Below the pieces are notes generated by a model. The model was not told where the DNA came from and did not search any database. It worked only from the letters and a program-made list of their open reading frames with translations. From assembly GCA_965277075.1 (NCBI GenBank), contig OZ255707.1:62001-126000 (forward strand): a stretch of DNA of 64,000 bases, written 5' to 3'. Of this stretch, positions 24,407 through 35,737 are shown piece by piece. The DNA is from Lustribacter sp965277075. GTDB lineage: Bacteria; Vulcanimicrobiota; Vulcanimicrobiia; Vulcanimicrobiales; Vulcanimicrobiaceae. The position numbers were made by a program, and so were the translations under genes. Position 1 is the stretch's first letter, and every line of letters starts with the position of its first letter.

Positions 24407-25716
24407 GCGTGTGTCTCCCGCTTCAGCACGAGCATCGGGGGTGCGTCCACATAGCGTGCAGGCAGGCTCTGGGCAAAGCGGAGCAGCGCCGCCTGGTCGT
24501 CGGGGTTTCCCGGAAAGTCGTCGATGCCCACGACCAGATCGTTCGCAAATGTCGGCGGGACGTCGGCTTCGGCGCGATACACGCCGTGCGGCGCCTCGCC
24601 GCGCGCAACGGCTTCGATGCCCGCGCGCACGTAACGGCGGTACATCGCGACGCCGCGGTCGAGCGAGCCGAGTTGTTCCAACGCGTGGACGTTGATCGGT
24701 CCCTGGCTCGCCATCGCTTCGTTGTCGCCGGGAATCCATTGCCGGTCACGATACGAACGGTCGGCGTTCTGGCCGAAGATTTCGAGACGCCGGCGCTCTT
24801 CGAACGGCATCGCTTCGTCGTCGCTCACGTGGCTGATGAAGAAATTCACGGTGTTTTCGTCATCGACCGGGAGCGACCAGAACGAGAGAAACGGCCGGCT
24901 CGCGGCTTTGCGCTCGCGACCGCTCTCGAAGATCGAATTGATGACGTGCACGCTTGCACCTCGGACCTCCGACGAACGGACCCAAACGTTGTCGCCGACG
25001 CGACGCGCTGCGAAATACGCAATGCCGCCCGGTGTATCGGACCACGTCATCTCGGGAAAATTACCGAACTCGTTCGCAAAGTGATCCATCCCGCGCAACT
25101 GCGGGATCACGTGCAAGAAATGCGTGTGGTGCGGGTCGACGGCGTTCTCCTTGACCTGCAGCCAGTTGCATGCGAAGTTCGAGCGAACGCCGGGGACGAG
25201 GCGCAGGCCGGGGATGTCGAAACGGTCGCCGACCGGGAAGATCGGCATCGCGTCGAGCGGCCCCATGTATGCGAACACGATGCCCGCGAAGAGATGCACG
25301 GGATAGCCGCCCTGGCTCGTGCGCTTGCGAAGCTTCTCTTCGGCAGGATCGCCCGGAATCTCGAGACACGTTCCGTCGACGCTGAAGAGCCGGCCGTGAT
25401 AACAGCAGCGAAGCCCGCGCTCTTCGATGACCCCGTACTCGAGCGAAGCATTGCGATGGCCGCAGTGCAAGTGGAGGACGCCGACGTTGCCGCTGCGGTC
25501 GCGAAAGCACACCAGGTCTTCGCCGAGCGCGCGGACTCGTAGCGGGACGTCGGTGAGTTCGTATTCGTACGCGACGGGTTGCCAGAACCGGCGATGCCAC
25601 TCGCCGCCGGGTGTGCCGCGGCCGACGCCGCAGAGAAACATGTTGGGCTCCGCCGTTTGTTTGCGGTCGTAGCCGTTATAGGCAAGGGAAGAGCCGGCAG
25701 CGGTCGTCGTGGTCAT
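24403..25716 (-). CDS. Rieske aromatic oxygenase, large subunit
   Basis: 437 residues from ATG 25716. Rieske ligands Cys85-x-His87 (LHCGHRNASLEYG) and Cys104-x2-His107 (RCCYHGRLF). The iron site region is KENAVDPHHTHFLHV (His196, His197 and His202). It belongs to the phthalate-dioxygenase-like single-component oxygenases and is clearly distinct from the oxygenases at 16269 and 55604. No ferredoxin or reductase gene accompanies it. It is coupled to the LivJ-type gene and preceded, 50 bp upstream, by an aldo/keto reductase gene with an inverted repeat between. Confidence 0.9.
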   Translation of the reverse strand: MTTTTAAGSSLAYNGYDRKQTAEPNMFLCGVGRGTPGGEWHRRFWQPVAYEYELTDVPLRVRALGEDLVCFRDRSGNVGVLHLHCGHRNASLEYGVIEERGLRCCYHGRLFSVDGTCLEIPGDPAEEKLRKRTSQGGYPVHLFAGIVFAYMGPLDAMPIFPVGDRFDIPGLRLVPGVRSNFACNWLQVKENAVDPHHTHFLHVIPQLRGMDHFANEFGNFPEMTWSDTPGGIAYFAARRVGDNVWVRSSEVRGASVHVINSIFESGRERKAASRPFLSFWSLPVDDENTVNFFISHVSDDEAMPFEERRRLEIFGQNADRSYRDRQWIPGDNEAMASQGPINVHALEQLGSLDRGVAMYRRYVRAGIEAVARGEAPHGVYRAEADVPPTFANDLVVGIDDFPGNPDDQAALLRFAQSLPARYVDAPPMLVLKRETHA

Positions 25717-25741
25717 TCCATTTGAAATGGTTCCAAATGGA
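25717..25741. promoter_or_regulatory. Operator-like inverted repeat upstream of the Rieske gene
   Basis: TCCATTTG (25717-25724) and CAAATGGA (25734-25741) form a perfect 8-bp inverted repeat with a 9-bp spacer. CCATTT, one base, AAATGG (25718-25730) forms a second overlapping one, giving three AAATGG-type half-sites in 25 bp. It touches the Rieske start codon and is AT-rich compared with the surroundings. This would suit binding of the MarR protein encoded at the end of the operon, but no binding evidence exists. Confidence 0.45.
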
Positions 25742-25766
25742 TCATTCTCCTGCCGCACTCGGGCTT

Positions 25767-26747
25767 TTAGCTGACCGTGAGGGGGTCGGACGAGCGGGCG
25801 CCGGCCGCCGCGTCTTTCGGCATCGCTGCATCGATGCGTGCGAGTTGCCCGGCTGTCAACGAAACGTTCGTCGCGTCGACATTCTCCTCCAGATGCGCAA
25901 CGCGACGGGTACCCGGGATCGGAACGATATCCGGACCTTGCGCGAGCAGCCACGCAAGTGCGACTTGCGAGAGCGTTACCCCGATCTCTCCGGCGATGGT
26001 GGCGAGACCATCGACGAGGGTCAAGTTCTTCGCCAGGTTGTCACCGTTGAAACGGGGCGCACGTTGACGCAGGTCTGTCGGCGAGAGCGCGTCCAGCGAA
26101 CGAACCGCGCCGCTGAGCATTCCCCGGCCGAGCGGACAATACGCCACGAGCGCAATGCCGAGCGAACGGATCGTGCCGAGCACGTTGCCTTCGATCGTGC
26201 GCGTGAACAGCGAGTACTCGCTCTGCAACGCCGTCATCGGATGAACGCGGTGCGCGCGGCGAATCTGCGACGGCGTTGCCTCCGAGATGCCGAGCACGCG
26301 AACCTTTCCCGCGGCGACAAGCTCGGCCATCGCGCCGACGGTTTCCTCGACGGGCACATCCGGGTCCACCCGATGGTAGTAATAGAGATCGATCGTGTCG
26401 ACGCCGAGCCGCTTCAGCGATGCATCGCAGGCCTGCGCGACGTACGCCGGCCGCCCGCACACGCCGGGTTTCCCGTCCGCCGCGCGCAACCGGCCGAACT
26501 TGGTCGCGAGGAATACGCGATCGCGCCGGCCGGCGATCGCCCGGCCGAGGAGCTCCTCGTTGTGTCCGTCGCCATACCCGTCGGCGGTATCGAACATCGT
26601 CATGCCGAGGTCGAGCGCGCGATCGAGGAGTCCCATCGCCGCGGACTCGTCGACCGACCCGTACGTGCCGGAAAGACCCCAACATCCGATACCGAGCGCG
26701 GAAACGGATGGGCCGGACGTGCCGAGGCGACGTTGTTGCATGCTCAC
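25767..26747 (-). CDS. Aldo/keto reductase
   Basis: 326 residues from GTG 26747 (ATG two codons later), overlapping the YciI gene stop by 4 nt. Typical AKR barrel: GTSGPSVSALGIGCWG, MTMFDTADGYGDGHNEELLG (Asp and Tyr of the tetrad), RVFLATKFGR (Lys), DTIDLYYYHRVDP (His), and GTRRVAHLEENVDA at the NADPH-binding C-terminus. It reduces aldehydes, ketones or quinones. Within the LLM-Rieske operon it may process a carbonyl product of ring or side-chain oxidation. Confidence 0.92.
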   Translation of the reverse strand: MSMQQRRLGTSGPSVSALGIGCWGLSGTYGSVDESAAMGLLDRALDLGMTMFDTADGYGDGHNEELLGRAIAGRRDRVFLATKFGRLRAADGKPGVCGRPAYVAQACDASLKRLGVDTIDLYYYHRVDPDVPVEETVGAMAELVAAGKVRVLGISEATPSQIRRAHRVHPMTALQSEYSLFTRTIEGNVLGTIRSLGIALVAYCPLGRGMLSGAVRSLDALSPTDLRQRAPRFNGDNLAKNLTLVDGLATIAGEIGVTLSQVALAWLLAQGPDIVPIPGTRRVAHLEENVDATNVSLTAGQLARIDAAMPKDAAAGARSSDPLTVS

Positions 26748-27151
26748 TCGACGGCGATCGCGCCGCTCTTGAGCGCCACGCGGAGGGTGATGTTACCCAC
26801 GCTCATGTCCCACGCGAAGAGTTCGTATGCGCGCAGTCCGCGGCGGACCATCGGCGTCGCTTCGAGGAGTGCTTCGGCGTCCGCGAACGACTCGGCGCGG
26901 ACCACGCTCATTCCCTCGTAGGTCTCGGCCGCGCCGTGCGGCGGCGTGAGCGGACCCGACCCAAAGAGGACGCCGCGCGCTTCGAGTTCGCCCATGTGCC
27001 GAAAATGCTCCGGCAGCGCTTCGAGAAACGCATCGTCGCTGCTCTCGGGATCATCCGTCCACAGGACGACGAAGTAGCGTTTTTTATAGGCACCCGCGCG
27101 CAGTTCTTTGGCTTGTGCGCGCAGTTCTGCGCGCCGCTCGTCCGTCATCAC
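26744..27151 (-). CDS. YciI-like protein (YCII-related domain)
   Basis: 135 residues: a basic N-terminal extension, then a ferredoxin-like alpha+beta fold with KRYFVVLWTDDPESSDDA, LPEHFRHMGELEARGVLFGS, GPLTPP and YEGMSVVRAESFADAEALL. YciI-domain proteins use a His-Asp pair for lyase or dehydrochlorinase-type chemistry (for example TftG), and His is present in EHFRHMGEL. Here it may eliminate HCl or act on a dienone in the aromatic pathway. Coupled to the aldo/keto reductase downstream and 5 nt from the SBP upstream. Confidence 0.83.
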   Translation of the reverse strand: MMTDERRAELRAQAKELRAGAYKKRYFVVLWTDDPESSDDAFLEALPEHFRHMGELEARGVLFGSGPLTPPHGAAETYEGMSVVRAESFADAEALLEATPMVRRGLRAYELFAWDMSVGNITLRVALKSGAIAVE

Positions 27152-27156
27152 CTTCG

Positions 27157-28098
27157 TTATTTCGTTCCGGTCAGGTCGGCGAAGGTCATCGGCGCACCCA
27201 GTAATTTATATTTTGCCGCGCCGTCCAGAATTGGTTGAATCAACGCGCGGTCGAGCGTTTGGGCGTATTGCGCGTGCGTTCGCGGTTCGTCGATCGACAT
27301 GTATTTACCGAGAATCTTTGCGGCAGCTTCGGGATTTTTATTCGCCCAGCTTCCCGCTTCGCCGATCGCTCCGGCGAAGGCTTTTACGGCCGCCGGATTT
27401 TTCGCCGCCCATTCGCTTGTCGAGAACCACGCGGTAATCATCGAATTCTGTGCGATGGCCTCAACGTCGTGCGCCAACACCCGAAGCTTGCTGCGCTCGA
27501 TGTCTAAGAACGGTTCGGCCAAGCTCGCCGCATCGATCCGCCCAGCTTGAAGCGCCGGCACCATCGCGCTGGGCGGCATCTCGACGAACTTCAACGATGC
27601 GATATCACCACCGTTTTTGTCAACCCACGCATATATATACAGTTGGTCGAGTCCGCCGACCGAGATGCCGGCCACGGTTTTTCCATTGAGATCTTTCGCG
27701 GTGTGGAACGGGCTATCGGGCATGACGACCAGGAGCGACGTCGGGGAAGCCGCTGCATATTGAGCTCCGGGTGCGATCACGGTGATCGACTGTCCGTGCT
27801 GCTTTGCGGCTGCAAGGGAGAGAATATTCGTATCACCGATTTGGAACGAACCGCCGGCGATTGCGGCCTGCACGTCGGGGCCGCCGCGGAGTCGCTGAAC
27901 CTCCACGGAGAGACCGGCTTTTCGGAACAGGCCAAGTTCTTGCGCGTAATACGCCTGCGCATCGAACTCGGTTGATCCGCAGCCGACGTGCAGGACGGCC
28001 GGCGTCTGCGCCGGCGCAGTTCCGCTCATCGCGAGAACGGCCGTAACGACCAGCGATACGCGGAGAAAGCCTATGTGGGAGGTTCGCCGCCGATGCAC
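27157..28098 (-). CDS. SsuA/NMT1-type ABC substrate-binding protein
   Basis: 313 residues from GTG 28098, two bases after the LLM gene's TAG. Signal peptide VSLVVTAVLAMSGTAPAQ. Motifs: EFDAQAYYAQELGLFRKAGL, RGGPDVQAAIAGGSFQIGDT, HTAKDLNGKTVAGIS, WVDKNGGDIASLKFVE and RIDAASLAEPFLD. Same family as the proteins at 15320, 19607, 40533 and 44104. The operon thus holds two binding proteins of different fold families (this one and the LivJ type at 23228), again without a permease. Confidence 0.88.
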   Translation of the reverse strand: MHRRRTSHIGFLRVSLVVTAVLAMSGTAPAQTPAVLHVGCGSTEFDAQAYYAQELGLFRKAGLSVEVQRLRGGPDVQAAIAGGSFQIGDTNILSLAAAKQHGQSITVIAPGAQYAAASPTSLLVVMPDSPFHTAKDLNGKTVAGISVGGLDQLYIYAWVDKNGGDIASLKFVEMPPSAMVPALQAGRIDAASLAEPFLDIERSKLRVLAHDVEAIAQNSMITAWFSTSEWAAKNPAAVKAFAGAIGEAGSWANKNPEAAAKILGKYMSIDEPRTHAQYAQTLDRALIQPILDGAAKYKLLGAPMTFADLTGTK

Positions 28099-28100
28099 GG

Positions 28101-29120
28101 CTACGCTTCGACCGGCGCGCGCTGCAGCGCCGGCATGACGTGGTCGATGAAGAGCCGCACCGAGTACTGCGTTTCTGCGGCGGTCAGATTACCGAAAGCG
28201 AATTGACCGATGAGATAGTTGTACGGCGTGCCGCTGAGTTGATCGCGGAGAATTTCGATGACGGTCTCCGGTCGTCCATGCACGAGCCGCCCGTCGGCGG
28301 ATGCGGCTTTGAAACCGGGCCGCTCGCCGTGTGCCGGGGCCACTCCCTTCAGGCGGAAAAGAAAGTTGAAACTCTCGAACCAACGCTCGTATGCGCGCCT
28401 CGCGAGCTCTGCCGCCGCAGCATCGTCGTCGGCGAGCACGATGAATCGACACAAGCCGATTTTCGGCTCCGGTGCATGAGGCTGCGTCGCGTCCCACACC
28501 GCTCGAAAACGCGTCGCTGTCGGACGTGCGAGCTCGATTCCGTCGAGACTCACCATGTTGAACCCGTTCTGCGCCGCGCGCTCGGCGCTTTCCGGCGAAT
28601 GAAGACCGTACCACATCGGCGGATGCGGCTGCTGCGCGGTCGTCATGTGCAACGGCACGTCGTCAAAATGATAGAATTTGCCATCGAAGCTCAGGCGTTC
28701 GCTACGCAGGCCGCGCGAAATGATCTCGAACGCTTCATCGAATTGAGCCTGTGCTTGTGCCGGATCGAGGCCGAAATAGCGCGCTTCGATCGGCGAGATG
28801 CCGCGGCCCAACCCGAACTCCAATCGGCCTCGGCTCATCTGATCGAGCATGCAGATTTCTTCGAGCAAGCGTAAGGGATGGTAGAACGGCAAGAGATAGA
28901 CCAACGGGCCGAATCGTATGCGCTCCGAACGCTGTGCGACCGCTGAGAGAAAAACACTCGGTGATGGCGCCATCCCGAGTGGGGTTGCATGATGCTCGGC
29001 CAGGTGATAGCCGTAAAAGCCGCCACGATCGTACGTCTCGATCAATTGGAGACGCGCCTCGTAGTAATCGCTAAGCGCGAGATCGTTGCGGTCGAGATGA
29101 TCGAAAACGCCAAACTCCAT
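28101..29120 (-). CDS. LLM-class flavin-dependent oxidoreductase (luciferase-like)
   Basis: 339 residues, first gene of the seven-gene minus-strand operon. Bacterial-luciferase-like TIM barrel: MEFGVFDHLDRNDLALSDYY, YGYHLAEHHATPLGM, RIRFGPLVYLLPFYHPLRL, LDQMSRGRLEFGLGRGISP. This subgroup uses reduced FMN supplied by a separate reductase to oxygenate organic substrates. A flavin reductase gene is not visible here. Together with the Rieske oxygenase it gives the operon two oxygenases of different types. Confidence 0.9.
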   Translation of the reverse strand: MEFGVFDHLDRNDLALSDYYEARLQLIETYDRGGFYGYHLAEHHATPLGMAPSPSVFLSAVAQRSERIRFGPLVYLLPFYHPLRLLEEICMLDQMSRGRLEFGLGRGISPIEARYFGLDPAQAQAQFDEAFEIISRGLRSERLSFDGKFYHFDDVPLHMTTAQQPHPPMWYGLHSPESAERAAQNGFNMVSLDGIELARPTATRFRAVWDATQPHAPEPKIGLCRFIVLADDDAAAAELARRAYERWFESFNFLFRLKGVAPAHGERPGFKAASADGRLVHGRPETVIEILRDQLSGTPYNYLIGQFAFGNLTAAETQYSVRLFIDHVMPALQRAPVEA

Positions 29121-29309
29121 CGGTCGCCCTACGTCCTCTCCGGCTCGTCTCCCTTCGCGCGCCGGAGATTCGCGCGACTTCTAGGAGGCCGCGGGTTTCG
29201 TTCTCAGCCGTTTCGTCCCCAATAACGCGGGACACGTTCCGGATTTGATCGAGATGGATTGCTTCAAGCATCTGCAGGCAATGCGGCTGATACGTCACAT
29301 TGTCGCCAC

Positions 29310-30347
29310 GTGAAGGTCGACCATTTCCGCTTCTTGCTTCTCGCCGTCGCTGCCGCCGCCGTCGGACTTCTCTCCTCGAGTGTCGCTGGAGCCGTTCCCG
29401 GCGACGGTAGTCTCGAAGATCGCGCGAGAGCGGAGCAATTCGTCGTGCTCTATAGCGCGATGTCGTCGCAGGATACCGACCGGCTCGCGCGACGCTTCAT
29501 GGCGCGTTACCCGATTGCGCTGCGCGTTCTGCGTGTCGAGAGTTCGCAGTTGCCGGCGAAGATCGCGATCGCCGCGCGCGCCGGAACGCCGGAGGCAGAC
29601 GTCGAGATTTCGCCCGGCTTCCAAACGGATCAACTCAAACGTAACGGCTTACTCGATACGTACGCCGTTCCGGAAACGCATGATTTTACCGCCGGCGCTT
29701 TTGACACCGAGGGGTTCTGGTCGGCGGCGTACCTCAACACCGATACGATCGTCTACAACACGGACCGGCTCAGGGCTGCCGGCCTGCGGCCGCCGACGTC
29801 GTGGTCGGATCTGGCGCGCCCGGAATGGCGCGGGAAGGTCGCGCTCTTCAACGGTTCGTACGAGTGGTACGCTACGATGCGCAAAACGCTCGGGCAAGCA
29901 TACGCGGATCGTTTGATGCAGGCGCTCGCCGCGAATCAGCCGGCGATGGTGGCAACGCACCAGCTCGCGTTGAACATGACCGCGGCCGGTGAGTACGCTG
30001 CCGCAATGAACGTCTATGGGTACGACGTCGAGCGCCTGCGACGCCAGGGGCAACCCGTGGCGCTGGTCAACGCTGCACCGACCGTCGGCGAAATCAACGC
30101 GGTCGCGATTGTGAAATCCGCTCCGCATCCCAACGGTGCACGATTATTCGAACGCTGGCTGCTTTCGCGCGAAACGCAGACCTTCGTCGCGACATCGCTC
30201 GGCCGCGTCTCGGGGCGCAAGGATGTGAAGAGCAACCCGACGATTTGGAATTCCAAGATGCGCATCGTGATCACCAACCCGGCGGAGAGTACCGACTACA
30301 GCGACGACGTGAAGATCTTCGATCAAACGTTCGGCATCGGAAAGTAG
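29310..30347 (+). CDS. Iron(III)-type/extracellular solute-binding protein (SBP_bac family)
   Basis: 345 residues from GTG 29310, which places a clean signal peptide (FLLLAVAAAAVGLLSSSVAG) at the N-terminus; a longer ORF from 29259 is rejected. Motifs VVLYSAMSSQDTDRLARRFM, ADVEISPGFQTDQL, YNTDRLRAAGLRPPTSWSDL and EWRGKVALFNGS resemble FbpA-like and polyamine- or phosphonate-type binding proteins. The 186 bp upstream, to the divergent LLM gene, shows nothing recognisable. An SDR gene follows after 4 nt. No permease or ATPase is linked. Iron is only one possible ligand; an organic anion is equally likely given the SDR partner. Confidence 0.83.
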   Translation: MKVDHFRFLLLAVAAAAVGLLSSSVAGAVPGDGSLEDRARAEQFVVLYSAMSSQDTDRLARRFMARYPIALRVLRVESSQLPAKIAIAARAGTPEADVEISPGFQTDQLKRNGLLDTYAVPETHDFTAGAFDTEGFWSAAYLNTDTIVYNTDRLRAAGLRPPTSWSDLARPEWRGKVALFNGSYEWYATMRKTLGQAYADRLMQALAANQPAMVATHQLALNMTAAGEYAAAMNVYGYDVERLRRQGQPVALVNAAPTVGEINAVAIVKSAPHPNGARLFERWLLSRETQTFVATSLGRVSGRKDVKSNPTIWNSKMRIVITNPAESTDYSDDVKIFDQTFGIGK

Positions 30348-30351
30348 GCAC

Positions 30352-31143
30352 GTGCCGGAACTTGACGGCAAGATCGCGCTCGTCACCGGGAGTGCGATCA
30401 ATATCGGCTACGCGATCGCGACGACGCTGGCCGCGGCCGGCGCGGCCGTCGTGTGCAACGACATCGATGTCGGGGGTGCCGAACGCGTCGCGGCGGAGAT
30501 CCGTTCGAGCGGCGGTCAGGCCGTAGCAGCGCCGGGCAATATCGTCGATGAAGCGGCAATCGAAGCGGCGCTCGACGCCGGCGAACGCGAGTTCGGCGTG
30601 GTTGACGTGCTCGTGAACAACGCGGCGATCACCGTGAACCGCACGCTGCTCGATATCTCGCTCGAAGATTGGCAGCGCGTGATCGACACGATCCTCACCG
30701 GGACGTTTATCGTAAGCCGGGCGGTCGCCCGACGAATGATCGCCGGCGCGACGCCGGGCGTCATCATCAACCTCGGTTCGACGACCGGTCACCGCGGACG
30801 GGCCGGCGCGATCGCCTATTCGGCGGCGAAGGGTGGCATCCTCAATCTGACGCGCGCGATGGCCGTAGAACTCGCTCCGCACGGCATTCGCGTCTGTTCG
30901 GTGTCGCCGACCCGGACCGGGACGCCCACGCGCACAGGCTTGCCGGGCGAAGTATCGCGGCCGCCGCACCCGAACGGGGCCGGCATCCCGCTGGGACGCA
31001 TCGGCATGCCGCAGGATCAAGCAAACGCCGTGCGCTTTTTGGTCTCAGATGCAGCGTCGTTCATCACCGGCGAAGATTTACGCGTCGACGGCGGCGCGCT
31101 TGCGACGTGGGGACGCGGGGAACCCGGCAGTCGCGATCGCTAA
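30352..31143 (+). CDS. SDR-family oxidoreductase (FabG-like)
   Basis: 263 residues from GTG 30352. NAD(P)-binding VTGSAINIGYAIA, NNAAITVN, active-site Ser in NLGSTTGHRG and Tyr-x-x-x-Lys in IAYSAAKGGILNLT, ending with the usual FITGEDLRVDGGALATW. A classical 3-oxoacyl- or alcohol-dehydrogenase-type SDR. Placed 4 nt after the solute-binding protein. It converges with another SDR gene and shares 4 bp at the stops. Confidence 0.92.
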   Translation: MPELDGKIALVTGSAINIGYAIATTLAAAGAAVVCNDIDVGGAERVAAEIRSSGGQAVAAPGNIVDEAAIEAALDAGEREFGVVDVLVNNAAITVNRTLLDISLEDWQRVIDTILTGTFIVSRAVARRMIAGATPGVIINLGSTTGHRGRAGAIAYSAAKGGILNLTRAMAVELAPHGIRVCSVSPTRTGTPTRTGLPGEVSRPPHPNGAGIPLGRIGMPQDQANAVRFLVSDAASFITGEDLRVDGGALATWGRGEPGSRDR

Positions 31144-31894
31144 TCCACTTCCCGCGCGTTGAGGTCGACGAGAGCGCCGTTGATGCCCGAAGATCGGTCG
31201 GAGGCCATGAAGGTTAGGACCTCCGCGACTTCTTCGACCGTCGCCGCAGCTTTGAAGTCTTCCGGCGTGTAGAACCGCTCCGCGCCGGCGAACGCCACGC
31301 CGCCGAGCACAAGTGCGTTCGCGACGATGCCATCAGCCTTGTGATCGCGGGCGATACCGAGCATCAGGGTGTTGACTGCGGCTTTCGCCGCACCGAAGAG
31401 CGCGCGCCCGGGGGCCGGAGATTTCGACGAGCCGGCCGTCACCGTCACGATGCGTCCGCGCGAATGCGCGCCTTCACGATGCGGCTGTACGAGCATCGGT
31501 CGCAACGCCGCGACCGCGAGTACGTACGCGGTTTCGACGAACGCGCGTAGCGTCGTACGCACGTCGTCCAGTGACGATTCCGGCAAGACGATTTGACCGA
31601 AGCCGCTGCCGGCAAGATTCACGACCGCATCGATGCGGCCGAACCGGTCGATCGTGTACGCGACCGCTGCCGCGGCATCGGCAACGTCATTCAGGTCGGC
31701 ACGATAGGGCTCGGCGCGATCGCGAGCCCCGTGTTCCAAGGCTGCTTCGATCGTCGCACGGGCACGCGATTCTTCGCGCGAGAGCACGATGACGCGCGCG
31801 CCCTCGCGAACGAGCGCCGCGAGCGTTGCTCCGCCGACCCGGCCCGTTGCGCCGGCAAGGAGAACGACATCGCCTACAGCGTCGCCGCGCGCGC

Positions 31895-31898
<4 letters not shown>
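31140..31898 (-). CDS. Atypical SDR-family protein lacking the catalytic Tyr
   Basis: 252 residues. The Rossmann start is VVLLAGATGRVGGATLAALV and the middle AVVNLAGSGFGQIVLPES, where NNAG is degraded to NLAG. The active-site region reads TAGSSKSPAPGRALFGAAKAAVN, so the usual Tyr-x-x-x-Lys is Phe-x-x-x-Lys. It is probably a non-canonical SDR: NAD-binding only, or with altered chemistry. Its start overlaps the stop of the histidine kinase gene by 4 nt on the same strand, tying it to a sensory system. The frame is intact and shows no other decay. Confidence 0.85.
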
Positions 31899-34039
<2,141 letters not shown>

Positions 34040-34089
34040 TGCAAGGGTCGATTCTTGAGTCGCGCGGATGTTACCCGTTGGTGAGTGCC

Positions 34090-35007
34090 CTACGGGCGTC
34101 GACGCGTTGGGGCCACGTACGACAGCGCATCACGATCCCAACCGGCGGCGGCGACACATTGCGTGTAGATTGCATCGAGGAAGGCGCGCAGTTCGGCCGC
34201 CGGGTCGACGGCGCGACGAACCGCATCGTAGGACAACACCCATTCGCCCATGGCGTCTGACCACGACGCGCCGGCCGGTGCAATCGGCAACGTTGCGGCG
34301 CCGGGCGGTTGCGGAAAGATATAGCCGTAAAAGAACGGCGCGGTATTCTCGTCACCGTAAAAAAGTCCGACGTTCATCAGCTCCGCGTCGAGGTCGTACT
34401 TCATGATGTAGCCGCGATCAATCGGAGCCGGAACGTGTTTGCCGCTGAAGAGAAGGAGCGTAACGTCGAGCGCGCCCCACCAGACCTGAATGCCGGTTCG
34501 GCCAAAAAAAGGCGCGCGCCACTCGTCAAAGATGCTCGCGGTCGCGGTCGCAGCCTGAAACCAGCGTTGCACGGGTTCCGGCTCGTAGACGGCAGGACGG
34601 TGATCCTCATGCAACGGCGTCGTGTCCGGGACTTCTTGCGGGGTCGGCGAGATCGTGCATTCGACCCCGAGCGCCTTGAGTGCCGTCTGCAATTCCGCAT
34701 AGATCGCCGCAATCGAGCGCGTGGGCAGGAGCGCAATGCGGCGGCTCGCGCCGTTGCTGCGCTCGACGATCAGCTCCGATGCGAACACGTCGAGCGACGC
34801 CTCGACCGAGGTGCCCTGCCACGGCATGGGTCCGGTCGTGAGACCGCGTGCCGACAGCAGCAGTGCGGTGAACATCCAGTTCGGCTGCGTGGGCGAAAGT
34901 GCGACGCGCAGTTTGCCGAGCATCTGCAGGTACAGATGAAAACTTTTCTTTGTCGGGGCCCAGCTGGAGACGTTGACGTCGGGCCAGCTCTCACACCTAT
35001 GGTGCAT
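34090..35007 (-). CDS. DUF5996-family protein
   Basis: 305 residues from ATG 35007, overlapping the end of the upstream aldolase gene by 11 nt. Motifs HLYLQMLGKLRVALSP, NWMFTALLLSARGLTTGPMP, QVWWGALDVTLLLFSGKH and GYIMKYDLDAELMNVGLFYG match the DUF5996 family, whose function is unknown. It is a soluble protein with no signal peptide. It is the last gene of the UbiD/Mo-hydroxylase minus-strand operon; its role there is undefined. Confidence 0.82.
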   Translation of the reverse strand: MHHRCESWPDVNVSSWAPTKKSFHLYLQMLGKLRVALSPTQPNWMFTALLLSARGLTTGPMPWQGTSVEASLDVFASELIVERSNGASRRIALLPTRSIAAIYAELQTALKALGVECTISPTPQEVPDTTPLHEDHRPAVYEPEPVQRWFQAATATASIFDEWRAPFFGRTGIQVWWGALDVTLLLFSGKHVPAPIDRGYIMKYDLDAELMNVGLFYGDENTAPFFYGYIFPQPPGAATLPIAPAGASWSDAMGEWVLSYDAVRRAVDPAAELRAFLDAIYTQCVAAAGWDRDALSYVAPTRRRP

Positions 35008-35737
35008 CGTTCGCCGGCTCGCCGATGCCTGCGCGATGCAGCCAGTATTCCCACGCGCGGCGGTAGTCGCGCGCAACGGAATCGACTTCCGTGCGCATAC
35101 GGATCTCGCCCTCGCTGAGCGCCGTCATCGGTCCCTCCAAGCGCGCCGCGTTCATCATCACGCGCGCGTTCTCGGGCAAGTAGATGGCGATGCGCAGCAC
35201 CTCCAGCACGTTCGCCGCAACGGCGGCGAAGCCGTGTCCGCGCATCAGCGCAACGCGGTTCGCGCCGAGGGCACGTGCGAGCGCACGCCCCTGCGCCATG
35301 TTCTTCACCTGCATGTTCGTGTCACCGAACTCCTCGGCGATGTCCCAGACGGGAACGTGGGCGCCGATACACGAGGCCACGTGGATGACGGGCCGGATCG
35401 GCGTCCTCGTGATGGAGAAGGGCAACACGTCTTCAGCATGCGCGTGCACGACGGCATGCACGTCAGGACGCGCTTCGTAAAGCGCGCCATGGATGAATCG
35501 TTCGTTGTACGGCAGACGCCCATCGTCGCCGAACGTCGTGCCGTCAAGCGCAAACGTCATGATATCGTCGGCCGCGACAAGTTGAGGGCTGCGCGAGCGC
35601 GAGAGCAGATAGCGGTCGCGATACTGCGGATGCCGTATGCTGACGTGTCCGAAGGCATCGAGGACGCCCTCGTTGCCCAGAATGCGGTTTGCCGCGACGA
35701 GCGAGGCAACGGCGGTACCGACTGCGTCGTCAGCCAT
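34997..35737 (-). CDS. Class II aldolase/adducin-family protein
   Basis: 246 residues. The zinc site is visible in HAVVHAHAEDVLPFS (His-x-His) and ALMRGHGFAAVA (third His), with an acidic residue in RPVIHVASCIGAHVPVWD. Relatives include fuculose-phosphate aldolase and several decarboxylases and aldolases acting on hydroxy-acids. In this operon it would cleave or decarboxylate a product downstream of the Mo-hydroxylase. It overlaps the enoyl-CoA hydratase gene by 8 nt. Confidence 0.9.
   Translation of the reverse strand: MADDAVGTAVASLVAANRILGNEGVLDAFGHVSIRHPQYRDRYLLSRSRSPQLVAADDIMTFALDGTTFGDDGRLPYNERFIHGALYEARPDVHAVVHAHAEDVLPFSITRTPIRPVIHVASCIGAHVPVWDIAEEFGDTNMQVKNMAQGRALARALGANRVALMRGHGFAAVAANVLEVLRIAIYLPENARVMMNAARLEGPMTALSEGEIRMRTEVDSVARDYRRAWEYWLHRAGIGEPANDAP

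Noticed and set aside
24259..25542. 427-codon plus-strand open frame opposite the Rieske gene
   Set aside because: Shadow of the minus-strand Rieske oxygenase, which has all its metal ligands in frame.
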